From Prevotella sp. (GTDB taxonomy: Bacteria; Bacteroidota; Bacteroidia; Bacteroidales; Bacteroidaceae): a stretch of DNA of 64,000 bases. Under the pieces are notes generated by a model, which ran no database searches, was not told where the DNA came from, and saw only the letters and a program-made list of their open reading frames with translations. Of the stretch, positions 22,793-32,899 are shown piece by piece. Positions within the stretch are counted from its first letter, which is position 1. Every line of letters begins with the position of its first letter. Made by a program: the position numbers and the translations under genes. The stretch covers positions 1 through 64,000 of the forward strand of contig SUYI01000011.1 in NCBI GenBank assembly GCA_015060485.1. Reading direction: 5' to 3'.

Positions 22793-25183
22793 CTAATAGT
22801 TCAGCGCATTAAGTTTCTTTTTGAACTTGGGCAGATCTTCGTCGTCAAGCCAATTGAGATGATGGATGCGGCCCTGTTTGTCGAAAAGGCGATAGGTCGG
22901 ATAGCCTGTCAGTTCTACATACTGCTCAACAGCGTGCTGCTGGTCGTCAGGCAGGTTATAGTGGACGCAATTGGGGGCGGTGAGGTCATACTCGGCAATG
23001 ACATTCTTCCACGACTTCTCAGGCGATCGGTTGGCAAGGTAGAGATATACCATGTCGTAATCCTTGAGTTCTGCCTTGAGTTTGTGCGACTCGCTCAACT
23101 TGCGCTTACATGGCGCACACCATGTGCCCCAGATGTCGAGATATACGATCTTGCCTCGATAAGGCTCAACAATCTTATCGATAATAGCCTTGCCGTCGGT
23201 GAGTCCCTCCACGTCGGATGACGGATGGATAACCGCATTCACGGCTTCCTCCTTTTCCCTCAACAGTTGCTTGAAAAACTCATTCTTTTTAATGATGACA
23301 TTTCTGAAAAACGGCTCCTTGATGAGTACGATGTAAGGCTCCAATTCTTCTGGAAGTGCGCTTCTTTCGTGGTCTATATACTCGTTGAGAATCTGAGTAT
23401 GGTATATGCTGTTGACGAGCGGATTGGTGCAAAGCGAGTCGATGATGGCATTAGCAATGCCTTGCTCTCCGCCAACACATAGTGTGTTCAACGCCTTCTG
23501 GTAGTCACTACTTTCCTGGATTTTGTTGACCACATCGACATACTCCGCGTATTTTTCCTGAACACCGCTGATGGAGTCGTTGAGCACACGACGGTCATTT
23601 ATCTGAGTATAAATAGCGAAGATCTCCTTATTCATCTTCTCTATCTGGCTGATAGCAGCATGGTCCTCATCGCTGAGACGAAGCATACCCTTCGACTCGA
23701 GCCAAGGCAAGACGGAAGCTCTTCTCCACAGCACATTGATCCGGGGGTCGGCCCAGGCATAGCACTCACGCTTGTATCTTAACATCGAAGCCATCCCACT
23801 AATGAGGTTGACAGGCAATGAAGTGTCAACAGCCGAATGGTCTTCGACCCACTTCATCACGTCGTCAGGCAGTAAGTGGCTATAGGTGTCATAGTGCATC
23901 ATCAGTAGCTGGGAACAGACATCAATGCGATAACTCTCGCTTATATAGTCACGAAAGCGTTTGCTCAGGTTGGGGTGGCGGGCCAGGAAATCATTGCTCT
24001 CTGCCACGCATTGCTCATAGCTGTGTATCCACTTCTGTGCCATCACCCTTACAGAATCATCACTCACGGGGTTATCGATAAAACCTACATATCTCATGCT
24101 TGGACTCTCTGCTTGCAACTCGTTCTGCAGCCGGGCGTCATGCCCCATAAAGAGCGTCTTTGACGTCTTGTAGTCTTTCAGCATGAAATACTTCTCGTCT
24201 GGTGTAAGCACAAGACTGACTCCGTCAATAATCTCATTCTGGCCAGCTTGTATAAGCAGGGATACTTCCTGCGTACCGATCAAAGGGACAGGCAATTCGA
24301 ATCGTCCCAGGGAATCGACTTGAGCAGAATAACGAGTATAGTCTTCCGTTACGACGTTACCATGCGAAGCCTCGACTGTCAGGCGATTTTGGAGCATCTC
24401 TTTGGGGAATCTCAGCCAACCGCTCACGATGGCATCACCCTCTCTCAGTGCTGTGCTGAAAGAGGTGTTGTCTGCTATGGGGTAGTCGGTCATTGATTCA
24501 GTGGTAATTGCAGAGAGCACCTGTTTGTTGCCGCCAATATTAAATACGCACTTACCTTGCTTTTCCTTGCCAATAGTAATCGTTATCTTGCCATTGTCGG
24601 AAGAGAGTACCATCTTCTTGTCCGTCTTCCTGTCATACTGCCATACCTTATTATCATAGATGGCATGATCATTGAAAAGACTGATAACCCATTCGCCAGT
24701 CTCTACGTTACGCCAACTGCTGTTGAAGAGTGATGCCCGCTTCTTGCAGGCAGGGTCGGTGATGTCCCATATCTTAAAGAAGTTGCGAGCGTAGCCTTCA
24801 ACAAGGTCAAACTGCCTGACGTCTTGAGGTAATGGCTGAAAGTGCAGCGCCACGTCGGTCTTGCCAGATTCGGGAATGGGGATATGGGTGTCAAGCGCCA
24901 GGTCTGTCTCGTCATCGCGTGTATTCTTTGCGCTGATGATGGGATACGACTTACCATCCTCGGTCTTAAGTACGGTGCTTTTTCCGAAGGAAAACCTGGC
25001 ATTCGGACGGTTCCTGACCGTGATGTGCAACACAGTTTCGTCAGGACGGAACTCTACCTCTTTAACATCAAACTGGAATCCGTGCGGTTCGTTACGATAC
25101 CCAGGATTGTTCCAAACCTTCTGCGCCCATCCGTTGACAGTGGTGAGTATGAGCAATAATGTGATGATAGCTTGCTTGTTCAT
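22793..25183 (-). CDS. Large exported protein with C-terminal TlpA-like thioredoxin domain
   Basis: A 796-residue protein with a signal peptide (about 1-20, cleavage near GWAQ). The N-terminal ~600 residues have no fold I can name: a beta-rich start, then a long helical part. The C-terminal ~150 residues are a thioredoxin fold of the TlpA/ResA kind, with YLDIWGTWCAPCKRK, Cys689 and Cys692, and the cis-Pro region TGYPTYRLFD. It is probably a periplasmic thiol:disulfide reductase. It follows a related gene after 11 bp in one transcription unit. The partner substrates are unknown; the length is far above that of simple TlpA proteins (~190 residues). Confidence 0.82.
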   Translation of the reverse strand: MNKQAIITLLLILTTVNGWAQKVWNNPGYRNEPHGFQFDVKEVEFRPDETVLHITVRNRPNARFSFGKSTVLKTEDGKSYPIISAKNTRDDETDLALDTHIPIPESGKTDVALHFQPLPQDVRQFDLVEGYARNFFKIWDITDPACKKRASLFNSSWRNVETGEWVISLFNDHAIYDNKVWQYDRKTDKKMVLSSDNGKITITIGKEKQGKCVFNIGGNKQVLSAITTESMTDYPIADNTSFSTALREGDAIVSGWLRFPKEMLQNRLTVEASHGNVVTEDYTRYSAQVDSLGRFELPVPLIGTQEVSLLIQAGQNEIIDGVSLVLTPDEKYFMLKDYKTSKTLFMGHDARLQNELQAESPSMRYVGFIDNPVSDDSVRVMAQKWIHSYEQCVAESNDFLARHPNLSKRFRDYISESYRIDVCSQLLMMHYDTYSHLLPDDVMKWVEDHSAVDTSLPVNLISGMASMLRYKRECYAWADPRINVLWRRASVLPWLESKGMLRLSDEDHAAISQIEKMNKEIFAIYTQINDRRVLNDSISGVQEKYAEYVDVVNKIQESSDYQKALNTLCVGGEQGIANAIIDSLCTNPLVNSIYHTQILNEYIDHERSALPEELEPYIVLIKEPFFRNVIIKKNEFFKQLLREKEEAVNAVIHPSSDVEGLTDGKAIIDKIVEPYRGKIVYLDIWGTWCAPCKRKLSESHKLKAELKDYDMVYLYLANRSPEKSWKNVIAEYDLTAPNCVHYNLPDDQQHAVEQYVELTGYPTYRLFDKQGRIHHLNWLDDEDLPKFKKKLNALNY

Positions 25184-25194
25184 ATACTTTCGTT

Positions 25195-27249
25195 TTATTT
25201 CAATCTTTCCTGTAGCCTTTTCAGTTCATAGTCGAAGTTGTAGAAGCCTTGGATTTGCAGGTCGTCGCGGACACGGCGGCAGTCGGGGGTGATGGTCTCG
25301 TAGTGGGGGATGCCGTTGAAACGGAAAAGTTCCTGCAGGCGGGTGAAGTCGGTGTTGGTGACGCAGACGGTCTCTTCGTCGGCCAGCCACTCGGCCACGT
25401 ACTTCTTGTAGGCATCGCTGCCCTCGGTGGTGCGCTCGCCAGCAATGAAGACCAGTTTCACATCATCGCGCTTGGCAATCTCGGCACGTTTCTGCTTGCT
25501 GCTTTGGATGGCAGAACGGCAAGGACCGCAGCCCATGCCCCAGAAGTCGATGACAAGTATACGGCCTGGATATTTTGCACAGAGCGAGCGGATGAGGTCG
25601 GCCATAGGTGTGTCGGGCAGGGGTGACGAGAGGTCGGTCTGTGCTATCTTGTAGGCATAGAACTGTTCGGCCTTCTGGTGGACGTAAGGATGAGTGAGAG
25701 TAGAGAGATAGAGGGGCATCATGTTGCCTGGAGTCCTCAAGCTTGCCGCGTCCTTCTCTCGTTCTGCCATCGTTTTTGTCGTGTCAGCGAGGATGCGGGG
25801 GATGACATCCTCGCTGTTGCGCCAGTAGTTGAAACTGCTTAGCATATCCTTGTATGCGCAAAGTTGTGCCATCAGATTGTCGTGGTCACTGCCCATGAGT
25901 TCTTTCAATCCAGCATAACCTCCAGCGAGTTCCTTCTTTTCGTTTTCGGCATTAGCCACAACTTCACCATTCTCGTCCTCCATTTCTTTGTATTTACGAG
26001 CGGTTACAGGTTTGGCAAACTGCATGCGGTTGAGCAGATGGGGATAGTCGCTACTGGCGAAAAGCAGGGGATTGTCGAAGTCGATGCGGTGCAATTGGTA
26101 GTAGTTCTTGCAGTCGAAAAGGTTCTGCCACTCCACAGTGTCACGGATTTCCATGTGGTATGCACCATCGCGTTCCTCTCGTTTCATAAGGGCGAACTCG
26201 CGGTTCATAGCGTATGACATATAGTACTCTGCAAAACGTGTCTGCACGTCGGCCAGAGCCAACTGCATTTCCATCGACGTATAGTGCTCGCGATGACTCA
26301 CGGTTTGCAGGCGGTACATCATGTTCTGCCAGACATTGTCGGCCAGGACGTTGGCATCGTCAAAAGTGCCACCGAAGCGACCCAAAGGGAGGAGGACGTC
26401 GGTAATCTCATCGGAAGAGTGAAGCCAACGCTCAACGTCACGGCTGCTGCCGTTGTTATAGAGACAAATGTACCTGCCTTGCTCGTTCTTTCGTACGGTG
26501 ATGTCGATGGTCTCGCCGGGACGGGCGTAGAATGGCATTTCGCTGAAACCGACTTTAGACTCCATCGCAAAGAATGTCTGGCAGACGGGATAGCTGGCCT
26601 GGAACTTCTTGCAGAACGTACCGTCGTCGGCAATGTCGAGCACCAGAGTCGCATCGTCCTTCTCGAAGACATCCTCGAAGTAACATTCCATCGACGTGAA
26701 GCCGAACTGCTCGGCATCATAGCCTTCAATGCGGCCTTTGACCGTGATGGTGTCTGTCTTAAACCAGTCAGCAGGCACAGCCCATGGATTCGCAGTGGAG
26801 AGTTCCTCCATCGTCGGCACTTTCAACTTTGTTTTCTTGTCACGGATGCCCAGCAGATAGAATGCGCGGCTGCCATCGGCCTCCCGGTAGTCGAACACCT
26901 GCACCCGCTTGGGCATCGGCTCGAAGTGTAGCGTGAAATCCGTTGGTCCCTTCGACTCTCCATATTTGTTGAGCGTTATCCCCTCTGCCGAGCGCAACGG
27001 GTAGCGGTTTCCTTCCTCGTCGGTCAGGAAACTCGTGCCATTGATGCTGAACCATTGTCCCTTGGGATAGTCTATCGTGAAGTGTACGGTTGTCGCCGTA
27101 TCTCTGAAGATGACTTCGCGGGCTTTCAACTCACCCTTGTAAATGTTGTGGGCCATTGCCACTGGGTTCTTGATGGTCTTGTAAGTCTTTGCTTGCCCCG
27201 CCATTGCGATGAGGGCAAACAATGCGGTGATGATAGATTTCTTGTTCAT
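25195..27249 (-). CDS. Exported protein with C-terminal thioredoxin-like domain (CGPC)
   Basis: A 684-residue protein. The start at 27249 (MNKKSIITALFALIAMAGQA) gives a clean signal peptide; 13 codons upstream are open but unlikely to be used. The layout matches the downstream neighbour: a beta-rich N-terminus, a central helical region and a C-terminal thioredoxin domain with IDFWGMGCGPCRSA (Cys574, Cys577) and FNGIPHYETI at the cis-Pro site. It is the first of a two-gene unit. The two proteins resemble each other only in layout and short N-terminal patterns, which suggests an old duplication. Confidence 0.8.
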   Translation of the reverse strand: MNKKSIITALFALIAMAGQAKTYKTIKNPVAMAHNIYKGELKAREVIFRDTATTVHFTIDYPKGQWFSINGTSFLTDEEGNRYPLRSAEGITLNKYGESKGPTDFTLHFEPMPKRVQVFDYREADGSRAFYLLGIRDKKTKLKVPTMEELSTANPWAVPADWFKTDTITVKGRIEGYDAEQFGFTSMECYFEDVFEKDDATLVLDIADDGTFCKKFQASYPVCQTFFAMESKVGFSEMPFYARPGETIDITVRKNEQGRYICLYNNGSSRDVERWLHSSDEITDVLLPLGRFGGTFDDANVLADNVWQNMMYRLQTVSHREHYTSMEMQLALADVQTRFAEYYMSYAMNREFALMKREERDGAYHMEIRDTVEWQNLFDCKNYYQLHRIDFDNPLLFASSDYPHLLNRMQFAKPVTARKYKEMEDENGEVVANAENEKKELAGGYAGLKELMGSDHDNLMAQLCAYKDMLSSFNYWRNSEDVIPRILADTTKTMAEREKDAASLRTPGNMMPLYLSTLTHPYVHQKAEQFYAYKIAQTDLSSPLPDTPMADLIRSLCAKYPGRILVIDFWGMGCGPCRSAIQSSKQKRAEIAKRDDVKLVFIAGERTTEGSDAYKKYVAEWLADEETVCVTNTDFTRLQELFRFNGIPHYETITPDCRRVRDDLQIQGFYNFDYELKRLQERLK

Positions 27250-27285
27250 TTTTTTATTGATGATTATGATGTTGCAAAGTGGCTG

Positions 27286-27293
27286 CAAAGTTA
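27286..27293 (-). promoter_or_regulatory. Predicted -7 box of the thioredoxin-like gene pair
   Basis: Minus strand TAACTTTG followed by C, 37 bp upstream of the chosen start at 27249. It supports that start over the upstream ATG at 27288. The -33 box is weak. Confidence 0.5.
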
Positions 27294-27371
27294 ACTACTT
27301 ATAGAGAAAATACAGCAGAATCTTCCTGACATTTGTCTGACATTTGGGGTTCTTTACCATTTTTTAGTTCT

Positions 27372-28637
27372 TCACCTTACCTTCAGCTTCTCCTTTCCCT
27401 TGTATTTCGTCATGTCGCTGACGACGACCTGTTCGCCTGACTCTAAACCGCTGACGACCTCGATGTAGTCGTAGTTGCAGTCGCCGAGGCGGACGGGGCG
27501 GGACTGGAGCAGGTTGTCCTTTAATATAAATAAGGTGTAGTCGCCGGGGCCGCTGTAGAACGAGCCGTTGCGGATGCGGAGCACGTCGTCCTTGATGCTG
27601 GTGATGACGAATACCTCGGTCTTCAGGCCGGAGCGGAGGCGCGGATGCGACATATCGTCGGGTACGACGGTGAAGGTGATGGCACCGCTCTGGCTCAGTG
27701 GCGTGACGGTGTTGATGGTGCCGGCGAGGCGTTCCTTGCCAATGCGGAGGATAACGGCACCGCCCACTCGGACGCGCTCGCTGTGACTGTCGGAGATTTC
27801 GCACTCGGCCTTGAAGTGGGTGAGGTCACTTACGACGGCAATCTTCTGGCCAGCGCCGATGGTGCTGCCCACTTCGCTGTTGATGTAGGTGAGCGTGGCA
27901 CGGCGCGGCGAGCGGATCTTCGCGTCGTCCAGTGTGCGGCGCTTCTCGTCGAGTCCCTTCTCGAAGATACCGTTCTGTAGTTGCTGCATACGGAGGTCGG
28001 CCTGACGCACGCGCTGCTCGTTCTGGTACTGCTGTCGCAGTTGCGAGAGTTGCATCTGGGCGGTTTTTAATGTCGTCTCGGCCTGACGCACACGGTCGCG
28101 GGTGCCGGAGCCGAGGCTGTCGAGGTAGAGTTCGTTGCGCAGCTGGGCTTCGAGTTGCGAGAGTTCCATTTCCTTCACCTCAATCTGCATCCGGCGGTCG
28201 GAGAGTTGGGTCTCTACGTTGGCCTTCAGTTGGGCGGTCTGCTGACGGCGTATCTCGCGCTCGTCGAGAGCCTTGGAGTAGTCGGTCTCGGCGGATTGCA
28301 AGTCGAGGCGCAGCAGGGGCGTGCCGACGTCCACGCTGTCGCCGCTGTGGGCATAGACCTCAAGAATCTTCGAGCTGATGGGCGACACGATGATTTCCTC
28401 GAAGGCGGGCACGATGCGCCCCGTGGCCGAGACGCTGACGTCGATGGTGCCGCGGTCCACCTCGGAGATGATGAGTGCCTTGCGGTCGAGGGTCGGAATC
28501 ATCTGTGTACCAAGCCAGGCACCTGCGCCGAGCACCGCTAATGCGATGGCAACGGCCACGGCGATGCGACGGAGTTTGCGCCGGCGTTGTTCACTGACAG
28601 GAATTGCCCTGTCCATCGTCTGATTGTCGTTCTTCAT
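27372..28637 (-). CDS. HlyD-type membrane fusion protein of the MacAB-like exporter
   Basis: A 421-residue periplasmic adaptor anchored by one N-terminal membrane helix (about 25-47). The lipoyl/barrel-sandwich halves are visible (SATGRIVPAFEEIIVSPISS and the later IRSPRRATLTYINSEVGS). Between them is a long helical hairpin (about 105-240) rich in heptads, and a beta-barrel plus membrane-proximal domain follow. It is the last gene of the export locus, 18 bp after the TolC-like gene. It should join the permease/ATPase complex in the inner membrane to the TolC-like channel. Confidence 0.9.
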   Translation of the reverse strand: MKNDNQTMDRAIPVSEQRRRKLRRIAVAVAIALAVLGAGAWLGTQMIPTLDRKALIISEVDRGTIDVSVSATGRIVPAFEEIIVSPISSKILEVYAHSGDSVDVGTPLLRLDLQSAETDYSKALDEREIRRQQTAQLKANVETQLSDRRMQIEVKEMELSQLEAQLRNELYLDSLGSGTRDRVRQAETTLKTAQMQLSQLRQQYQNEQRVRQADLRMQQLQNGIFEKGLDEKRRTLDDAKIRSPRRATLTYINSEVGSTIGAGQKIAVVSDLTHFKAECEISDSHSERVRVGGAVILRIGKERLAGTINTVTPLSQSGAITFTVVPDDMSHPRLRSGLKTEVFVITSIKDDVLRIRNGSFYSGPGDYTLFILKDNLLQSRPVRLGDCNYDYIEVVSGLESGEQVVVSDMTKYKGKEKLKVR

Positions 28638-28655
28638 ATATCTAATGTTCAGTGA

Positions 28656-30128
28656 TCAATGTTCAATGAGACGTTCTACGTCTGCCGTGAGTTCGCAGTT
28701 GCGCTCGAAGTCCCAGAGGGCGATGCTGCGGAGTTGATAGTAATAGTACCAGTAGTTGAAGAGCTGCTGGATGCGGTTCTGGCGGGCCTGGTCCTTGGCG
28801 GTCTGGGCGCTGGAGAGTTCGAGGGTCGAGATGCTGCCTATCTTGAACGTTTCGACGTTAGTGTGGTAGCGGCGGCGGGCAATGGTGTCGGCCTCGCAAG
28901 CAATGCGCAGTTGCTCGGCCTGGTTGTTGAACTGCTCTGTCAAGATAAAGATGTCCTGGCGGAAGTCCTGCGACTGCTGGCGCAGCTGGCCTTGGATGAT
29001 GTCGCGATTGCTCTCAGCGAGGCGACGCTGTCCCTTGCGCTTGCCCCAGTCGAGCAGCGGCACGGTGATGCCCACCGAGACCACCTCGTTGCTCAGCAGG
29101 TTACGGTAGGCGCTGTTCATGTTCTCGCCCGTACCGGTGTAGCCCAGTTGGGCGTAGAGGTTGATGCTCTGGCGGTTGGCGCGGGCCGAGGCCACGGCAT
29201 AGTCGGCCTCCATCTGGCGGCGGCGCATGGTGGTGGCGAGTGCGTTGTTCTGGAGGGCGTGGGCGAGGACGTCCTCGTAGTCGAGATGGATACCCAAGGC
29301 CGACGCTTCGGGAACGGTGGCGGCGATGGGGGCTTCCACGTCGAGGAACGATCGGAGGGCGAACTGGCGTGCCTGACGGGTGCTCTCGCTGTTGGTCAGG
29401 GCGCTGCGGGCGGTGAGCACGTCGAGGCGCAGTTGCAGCACGTCGTTCTCGCTGATGGTGCCCATGCGGCGCTTGGCCTGCGCCACCTCATAGAGCTTCT
29501 CGGCGGTCTGCAGGTTCTGGCGGGCGATATTCACCTGTTCGCCGGCCAGCAGCAGACCGAAATAGAGGCTGATGGCCTGCATGGCCACCTGCTCCGTCTC
29601 GGTGAGGAAACGCGCCTGCGCCTCGCGGTAGCGCAGTGGCTCTATGCGGCGGTTCCACTTCAGGTGGTTTACGCCGAAGAGCGGCTGCGAGAGGGTGACG
29701 GCCACGGGCAGCGACATGAACTGATTCTGCGACCCGCCGCTGCCCGACTGGTGCAGATAGTCGAGCGACGACTCCACGCTGAGCGTACCGCCCGTGGGCC
29801 ACAGCTTCTGCGTGATGTTCACTGCGCCGTCCAGTCCGAGGTAGTCGTTGCGCACGAACGACAGCGAGCCGTCGGCCTGCTGGTACGAGCTGTAGCGCTT
29901 GTTCCACGACGGCGCCGTGCCCGACAGCGACACCTCCGGCAGCAGATCTGCCCGGTAACTGCGCCACTGCCAATAGGCTGAGCGCAGTTCGCCTAAGGCT
30001 ACCGCTGCATCGATGCTCTGGCGGCGCGCCATCGCGATACAGTCGTCGAGGGAGAGGCGGAGGGTGTCCGTCTGTGCCAAGACGGCGAGGGGCAACCAAG
30101 CGAGGAAGAACGCGAAAACTCTATTCAT
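28656..30128 (-). CDS. TolC-like outer-membrane efflux protein
   Basis: A 490-residue protein with a signal peptide (MNRVFAFFLAWLPLAVLAQ). The start at 30128 is chosen over the upstream in-frame ATG at 30179 for that reason. It has the two-fold repeat of outer-membrane factor proteins: LSLDDCIAMARRQSIDAAVA near the N-terminus, and in the second half a similar pattern (YEDVLAHALQNNALATTMRR), each with long helices. It overlaps the upstream permease gene by 8 bp and should form the exit duct of the exporter. Confidence 0.9.
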   Translation of the reverse strand: MNRVFAFFLAWLPLAVLAQTDTLRLSLDDCIAMARRQSIDAAVALGELRSAYWQWRSYRADLLPEVSLSGTAPSWNKRYSSYQQADGSLSFVRNDYLGLDGAVNITQKLWPTGGTLSVESSLDYLHQSGSGGSQNQFMSLPVAVTLSQPLFGVNHLKWNRRIEPLRYREAQARFLTETEQVAMQAISLYFGLLLAGEQVNIARQNLQTAEKLYEVAQAKRRMGTISENDVLQLRLDVLTARSALTNSESTRQARQFALRSFLDVEAPIAATVPEASALGIHLDYEDVLAHALQNNALATTMRRRQMEADYAVASARANRQSINLYAQLGYTGTGENMNSAYRNLLSNEVVSVGITVPLLDWGKRKGQRRLAESNRDIIQGQLRQQSQDFRQDIFILTEQFNNQAEQLRIACEADTIARRRYHTNVETFKIGSISTLELSSAQTAKDQARQNRIQQLFNYWYYYYQLRSIALWDFERNCELTADVERLIEH

Positions 30129-31473
30129 GATGTAAGGCTTCGACGGGACGTTTGTACATGGCGTGGAACGTGGGGACAACCATGCCGAGGGTGACGATGG
30201 CGAGGAGCAGGAGGTACTGGATGGCGCAGACGATGAGGAAGTGCAGCCAGAAGGTGTTTACCCAGTCTCCTTCTTGTCCCGATACACTTTTCCTGAAACC
30301 GTCTGCGAGTCCGACGTTCATGGCGAACTGCAGCCAGATAACCTGTCCGATGACTGCGGCAATGAACGTCAGCAGCGCGGCCTCCTTCCACAACATGGCG
30401 AAGATGTGGCGTCGTTTGGCACCGAAACTGCGCATAATGCCGATGTCCTCGGTGCGCTTACGAATCTGGAGCCAGAAAGTGCCGAGGGTGCCAAGCACGA
30501 CGTTCAGTAGCAGCAGGGCGATGAATATGCCCATAATGCTGAAGACAATGGTGTACTCGTTATTACCAATTCGGTCTTTCTCGTAGTCAGTGTATGTTTC
30601 CAAATAGGCGAGGCTCTGATTGCCAGCCTTTATGTCGCCAGGAAGGGTCAGACGACTAATGAAAACCGCAGGATTCACTTCGGGGCGCAGTCGGACAAGC
30701 ATTTTCGGCCCGTAGTCCGCTATCACTCTGCGGGGTATGATGATGGAGAAGGCATGTCGCTCATGAGGGCGGAGGCGGAAGTCCTCGATGACACCCGTAA
30801 TGACATATCGGAATAACACTTTGGGGCCGTTGCCGTCCTGTTGTGCATCACTGTGGTCCATCTCCACGATGCGGCGGCCAATGACTTGGTCAGTGCCGAA
30901 GAGCGTCAAGGCCATAGAGCGGGTGACGACGGCGCCGTCCTCTGGACAGTCTTCAGAAAGTTGGGCAACTGAGGGACTGCCGTCAATAGCTGTCAGCCCC
31001 AGCGTCTCGAAGAATTGTTCGCCTGGAATGAAACTTGCTTGAAAGGCGTCGCACCATTTGGCGGTATCACTCTCAACGCAGTAAATATGTGGGTTGTTAG
31101 AAAAACTGGTGCCCACATGGTAGTCAATCAGACCAGCGCTCTGCACCTCAGGCAGGGCGCGGACTTGGTCGCGAAGTGCTTTCTGGTTGGCTATCTTCTG
31201 CAAGGCTTCCTGCTCGAAGGGCTTCAGACGGGCACTATCAGCAACGTCATTTCCAACAACTACTGACGATTTGTCTGCGGTGATGGTTCCAATAGTTCCA
31301 ACGAGCAAGTGCTCCCGCTCGAACTCACCAGCGGGACGACAGAAATAGGTGTCGTAGGCGATGACGACAAAGTTGTCGAGGAAGAAGAAACTGAGGAGGG
31401 CAACGAGGGCTATCTCGACAAGTACGAAGCCATCCTGACGGCGGTGCGCCCTGAAATTCTTAATGGTATTCAT
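30121..31473 (-). CDS. MacB/FtsX-like ABC permease, class I of pair 1
   Basis: A 450-residue inner-membrane protein. One N-terminal helix (about 16-36), a periplasmic MacB core-type domain (about 55-290), then three helices with the FtsX motif KRTEDIGIMRSFGAKRRHIF between the first two. The three class I permeases of the locus share RRTEE/DxGIMR-AFGA-type loops and end with a short basic tail. The ATG overlaps the class II gene upstream as ATGA. It should form a heterodimer with that protein. Confidence 0.9.
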   Translation of the reverse strand: MNTIKNFRAHRRQDGFVLVEIALVALLSFFFLDNFVVIAYDTYFCRPAGEFEREHLLVGTIGTITADKSSVVVGNDVADSARLKPFEQEALQKIANQKALRDQVRALPEVQSAGLIDYHVGTSFSNNPHIYCVESDTAKWCDAFQASFIPGEQFFETLGLTAIDGSPSVAQLSEDCPEDGAVVTRSMALTLFGTDQVIGRRIVEMDHSDAQQDGNGPKVLFRYVITGVIEDFRLRPHERHAFSIIIPRRVIADYGPKMLVRLRPEVNPAVFISRLTLPGDIKAGNQSLAYLETYTDYEKDRIGNNEYTIVFSIMGIFIALLLLNVVLGTLGTFWLQIRKRTEDIGIMRSFGAKRRHIFAMLWKEAALLTFIAAVIGQVIWLQFAMNVGLADGFRKSVSGQEGDWVNTFWLHFLIVCAIQYLLLLAIVTLGMVVPTFHAMYKRPVEALHHE

Positions 31474-32801
31474 CTCTTCTGGTTCAATGATTCAACAATT
31501 GGTTTTCTGAGTGAGCGCCACGCAGGGAGGAGCGCCGCCATCAGGTTGAGCAGCGCGCAGCAGACGAAGGCGATGAGGAAGAGCGTGGGGGTGAAGAACA
31601 TCTGGAAGTCGAAACTCGGGTCGTAGTGACCGTTCCCCCTGAATATATTCTTCATGACCTCGCTGTTGGCAACGGCGTTGATGAAGAGGCCTGACAGCAC
31701 CCACCCGACGATACCGCCGCAGAATGTCAGTACGAGGTTCTCGTGGATGACCTCATTGAGCAGCGTGCGCCGCTTGGCACCGAAGGCCTTGCGGATGCCC
31801 ATCTCGGCGCGGCGGGCCTCCATGCGGTTGCTGACCAGGCCGCTCAAGTTGATGGCGGGCAGCAGTAGGAACAGCAGCATCAGTAGCGCGGGCACCATCA
31901 GGTTTTTAGCCTGGTCTTTGAAGCCTTCGGCATCGATTTCTCCAAAGAAGTTCAGATTCTTGAAGAAATGAGAGGTGGCGCTGACCACCCATTCCGTATT
32001 CTCGCCTAACTGTGAACTGACTACGACTTTGTAGTGCTGGCGCATCGGCTCTAACTCCTCGAGGAAGTCCTTCCGCGAAAAACCTTTTTGCAGCATAACC
32101 TGTACAGCAAGGTGACCACTGTAGGAAATCCCCTCAATTTGTTGGTCGGGCTTAAAGAATACATCGCCCTCTAACTTATATGGGACGTAGAGGTCGGCAG
32201 CGGTGTTTTCCATCAGTCCGCTCACCGCCTTGACCACACCGACAATGCGGAGAGACAGGCGTTTGTTGATACGGTCGAGGACGATGTGAGTAGTGTTGCC
32301 CAACTGCTTGGCCACCTTGTCGGAAATGACGCACACTGGCTCGCCACCACGGAACTCTTTCTCAGAGAACGGGCGGCCATCGATGAACGTGAGGTCATAG
32401 ATGCGGAAGAAGTCGGGGTCACAGCCTATGGCAAAGGCGTTCATTGTTTTCTTCTCCTCATCATCGCCGACGATTAATTGTGCATCCGTAATACCTGTGA
32501 CCGCCTCGACGCACTCCATCTTGCGGAAAGTGGAGTCGATGGCCGCGGTGGAGACTCCAAATTGTAAACCGGAATTGTTGGCCTTTGCTGAATCCGTAAC
32601 AAAACCGTTGATAACGTATAGCGTGCGGCTACGGTTCGACTCTGGTGGGATGTCGGCTATCTTGATATTCAGCACGATGGCAATGACCATCGCCGAGGCG
32701 ATGGCCACCGCTGTGCCCGCGATGTAGATGGCTGAGAAGAGTTTGTCCTCGCGGATGAGCGCAAAGGCATGGCGTAGGAATAACAGGAATTTACTTATCA
32801 T
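31470..32801 (-). CDS. MacB/FtsX-like ABC permease, class II of pair 1
   Basis: A 443-residue permease with one N-terminal helix (about 20-42), a periplasmic domain and three C-terminal helices. The class II signature is LLLPAINLSGLVSNRMEARR followed by AEMGIRKAFGAKRRTLLNEV and HENLVLTFCGG. It is encoded 98 bp downstream of the ATPase gene, across a spacer with CATGAAT repeats. It pairs with the class I permease that overlaps its 3' end. Confidence 0.9.
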   Translation of the reverse strand: MISKFLLFLRHAFALIREDKLFSAIYIAGTAVAIASAMVIAIVLNIKIADIPPESNRSRTLYVINGFVTDSAKANNSGLQFGVSTAAIDSTFRKMECVEAVTGITDAQLIVGDDEEKKTMNAFAIGCDPDFFRIYDLTFIDGRPFSEKEFRGGEPVCVISDKVAKQLGNTTHIVLDRINKRLSLRIVGVVKAVSGLMENTAADLYVPYKLEGDVFFKPDQQIEGISYSGHLAVQVMLQKGFSRKDFLEELEPMRQHYKVVVSSQLGENTEWVVSATSHFFKNLNFFGEIDAEGFKDQAKNLMVPALLMLLFLLLPAINLSGLVSNRMEARRAEMGIRKAFGAKRRTLLNEVIHENLVLTFCGGIVGWVLSGLFINAVANSEVMKNIFRGNGHYDPSFDFQMFFTPTLFLIAFVCCALLNLMAALLPAWRSLRKPIVESLNQKR

Positions 32802-32818
32802 GATTCTTTTTTATCTAA

Positions 32819-32870
32819 CATGAATTATCATGAATGACCCATGAATTTGTCATGAATTAATTTATGAATA
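32819..32870. repeat. Five CATGAAT-like repeats, 10-12 bp apart
   Basis: CATGAATT, CATGAATG, CATGAATT, CATGAATT and TATGAATA start at 32819, 32829, 32840, 32851 and 32863. They fill the spacer between the ATPase gene and permease pair 1. No promoter box is clear here. Confidence 0.7.
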
Positions 32871-32899
32871 ATTCGTGTTCAATTCATGGTAATTCGTGC

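Noticed and set aside
28659..29981. Long plus-strand frame (440 codons) opposite the TolC-like gene
   Set aside because: Composition follows the GC-rich antisense of a clear coding gene. It has no promoter, ribosome binding site or family features.
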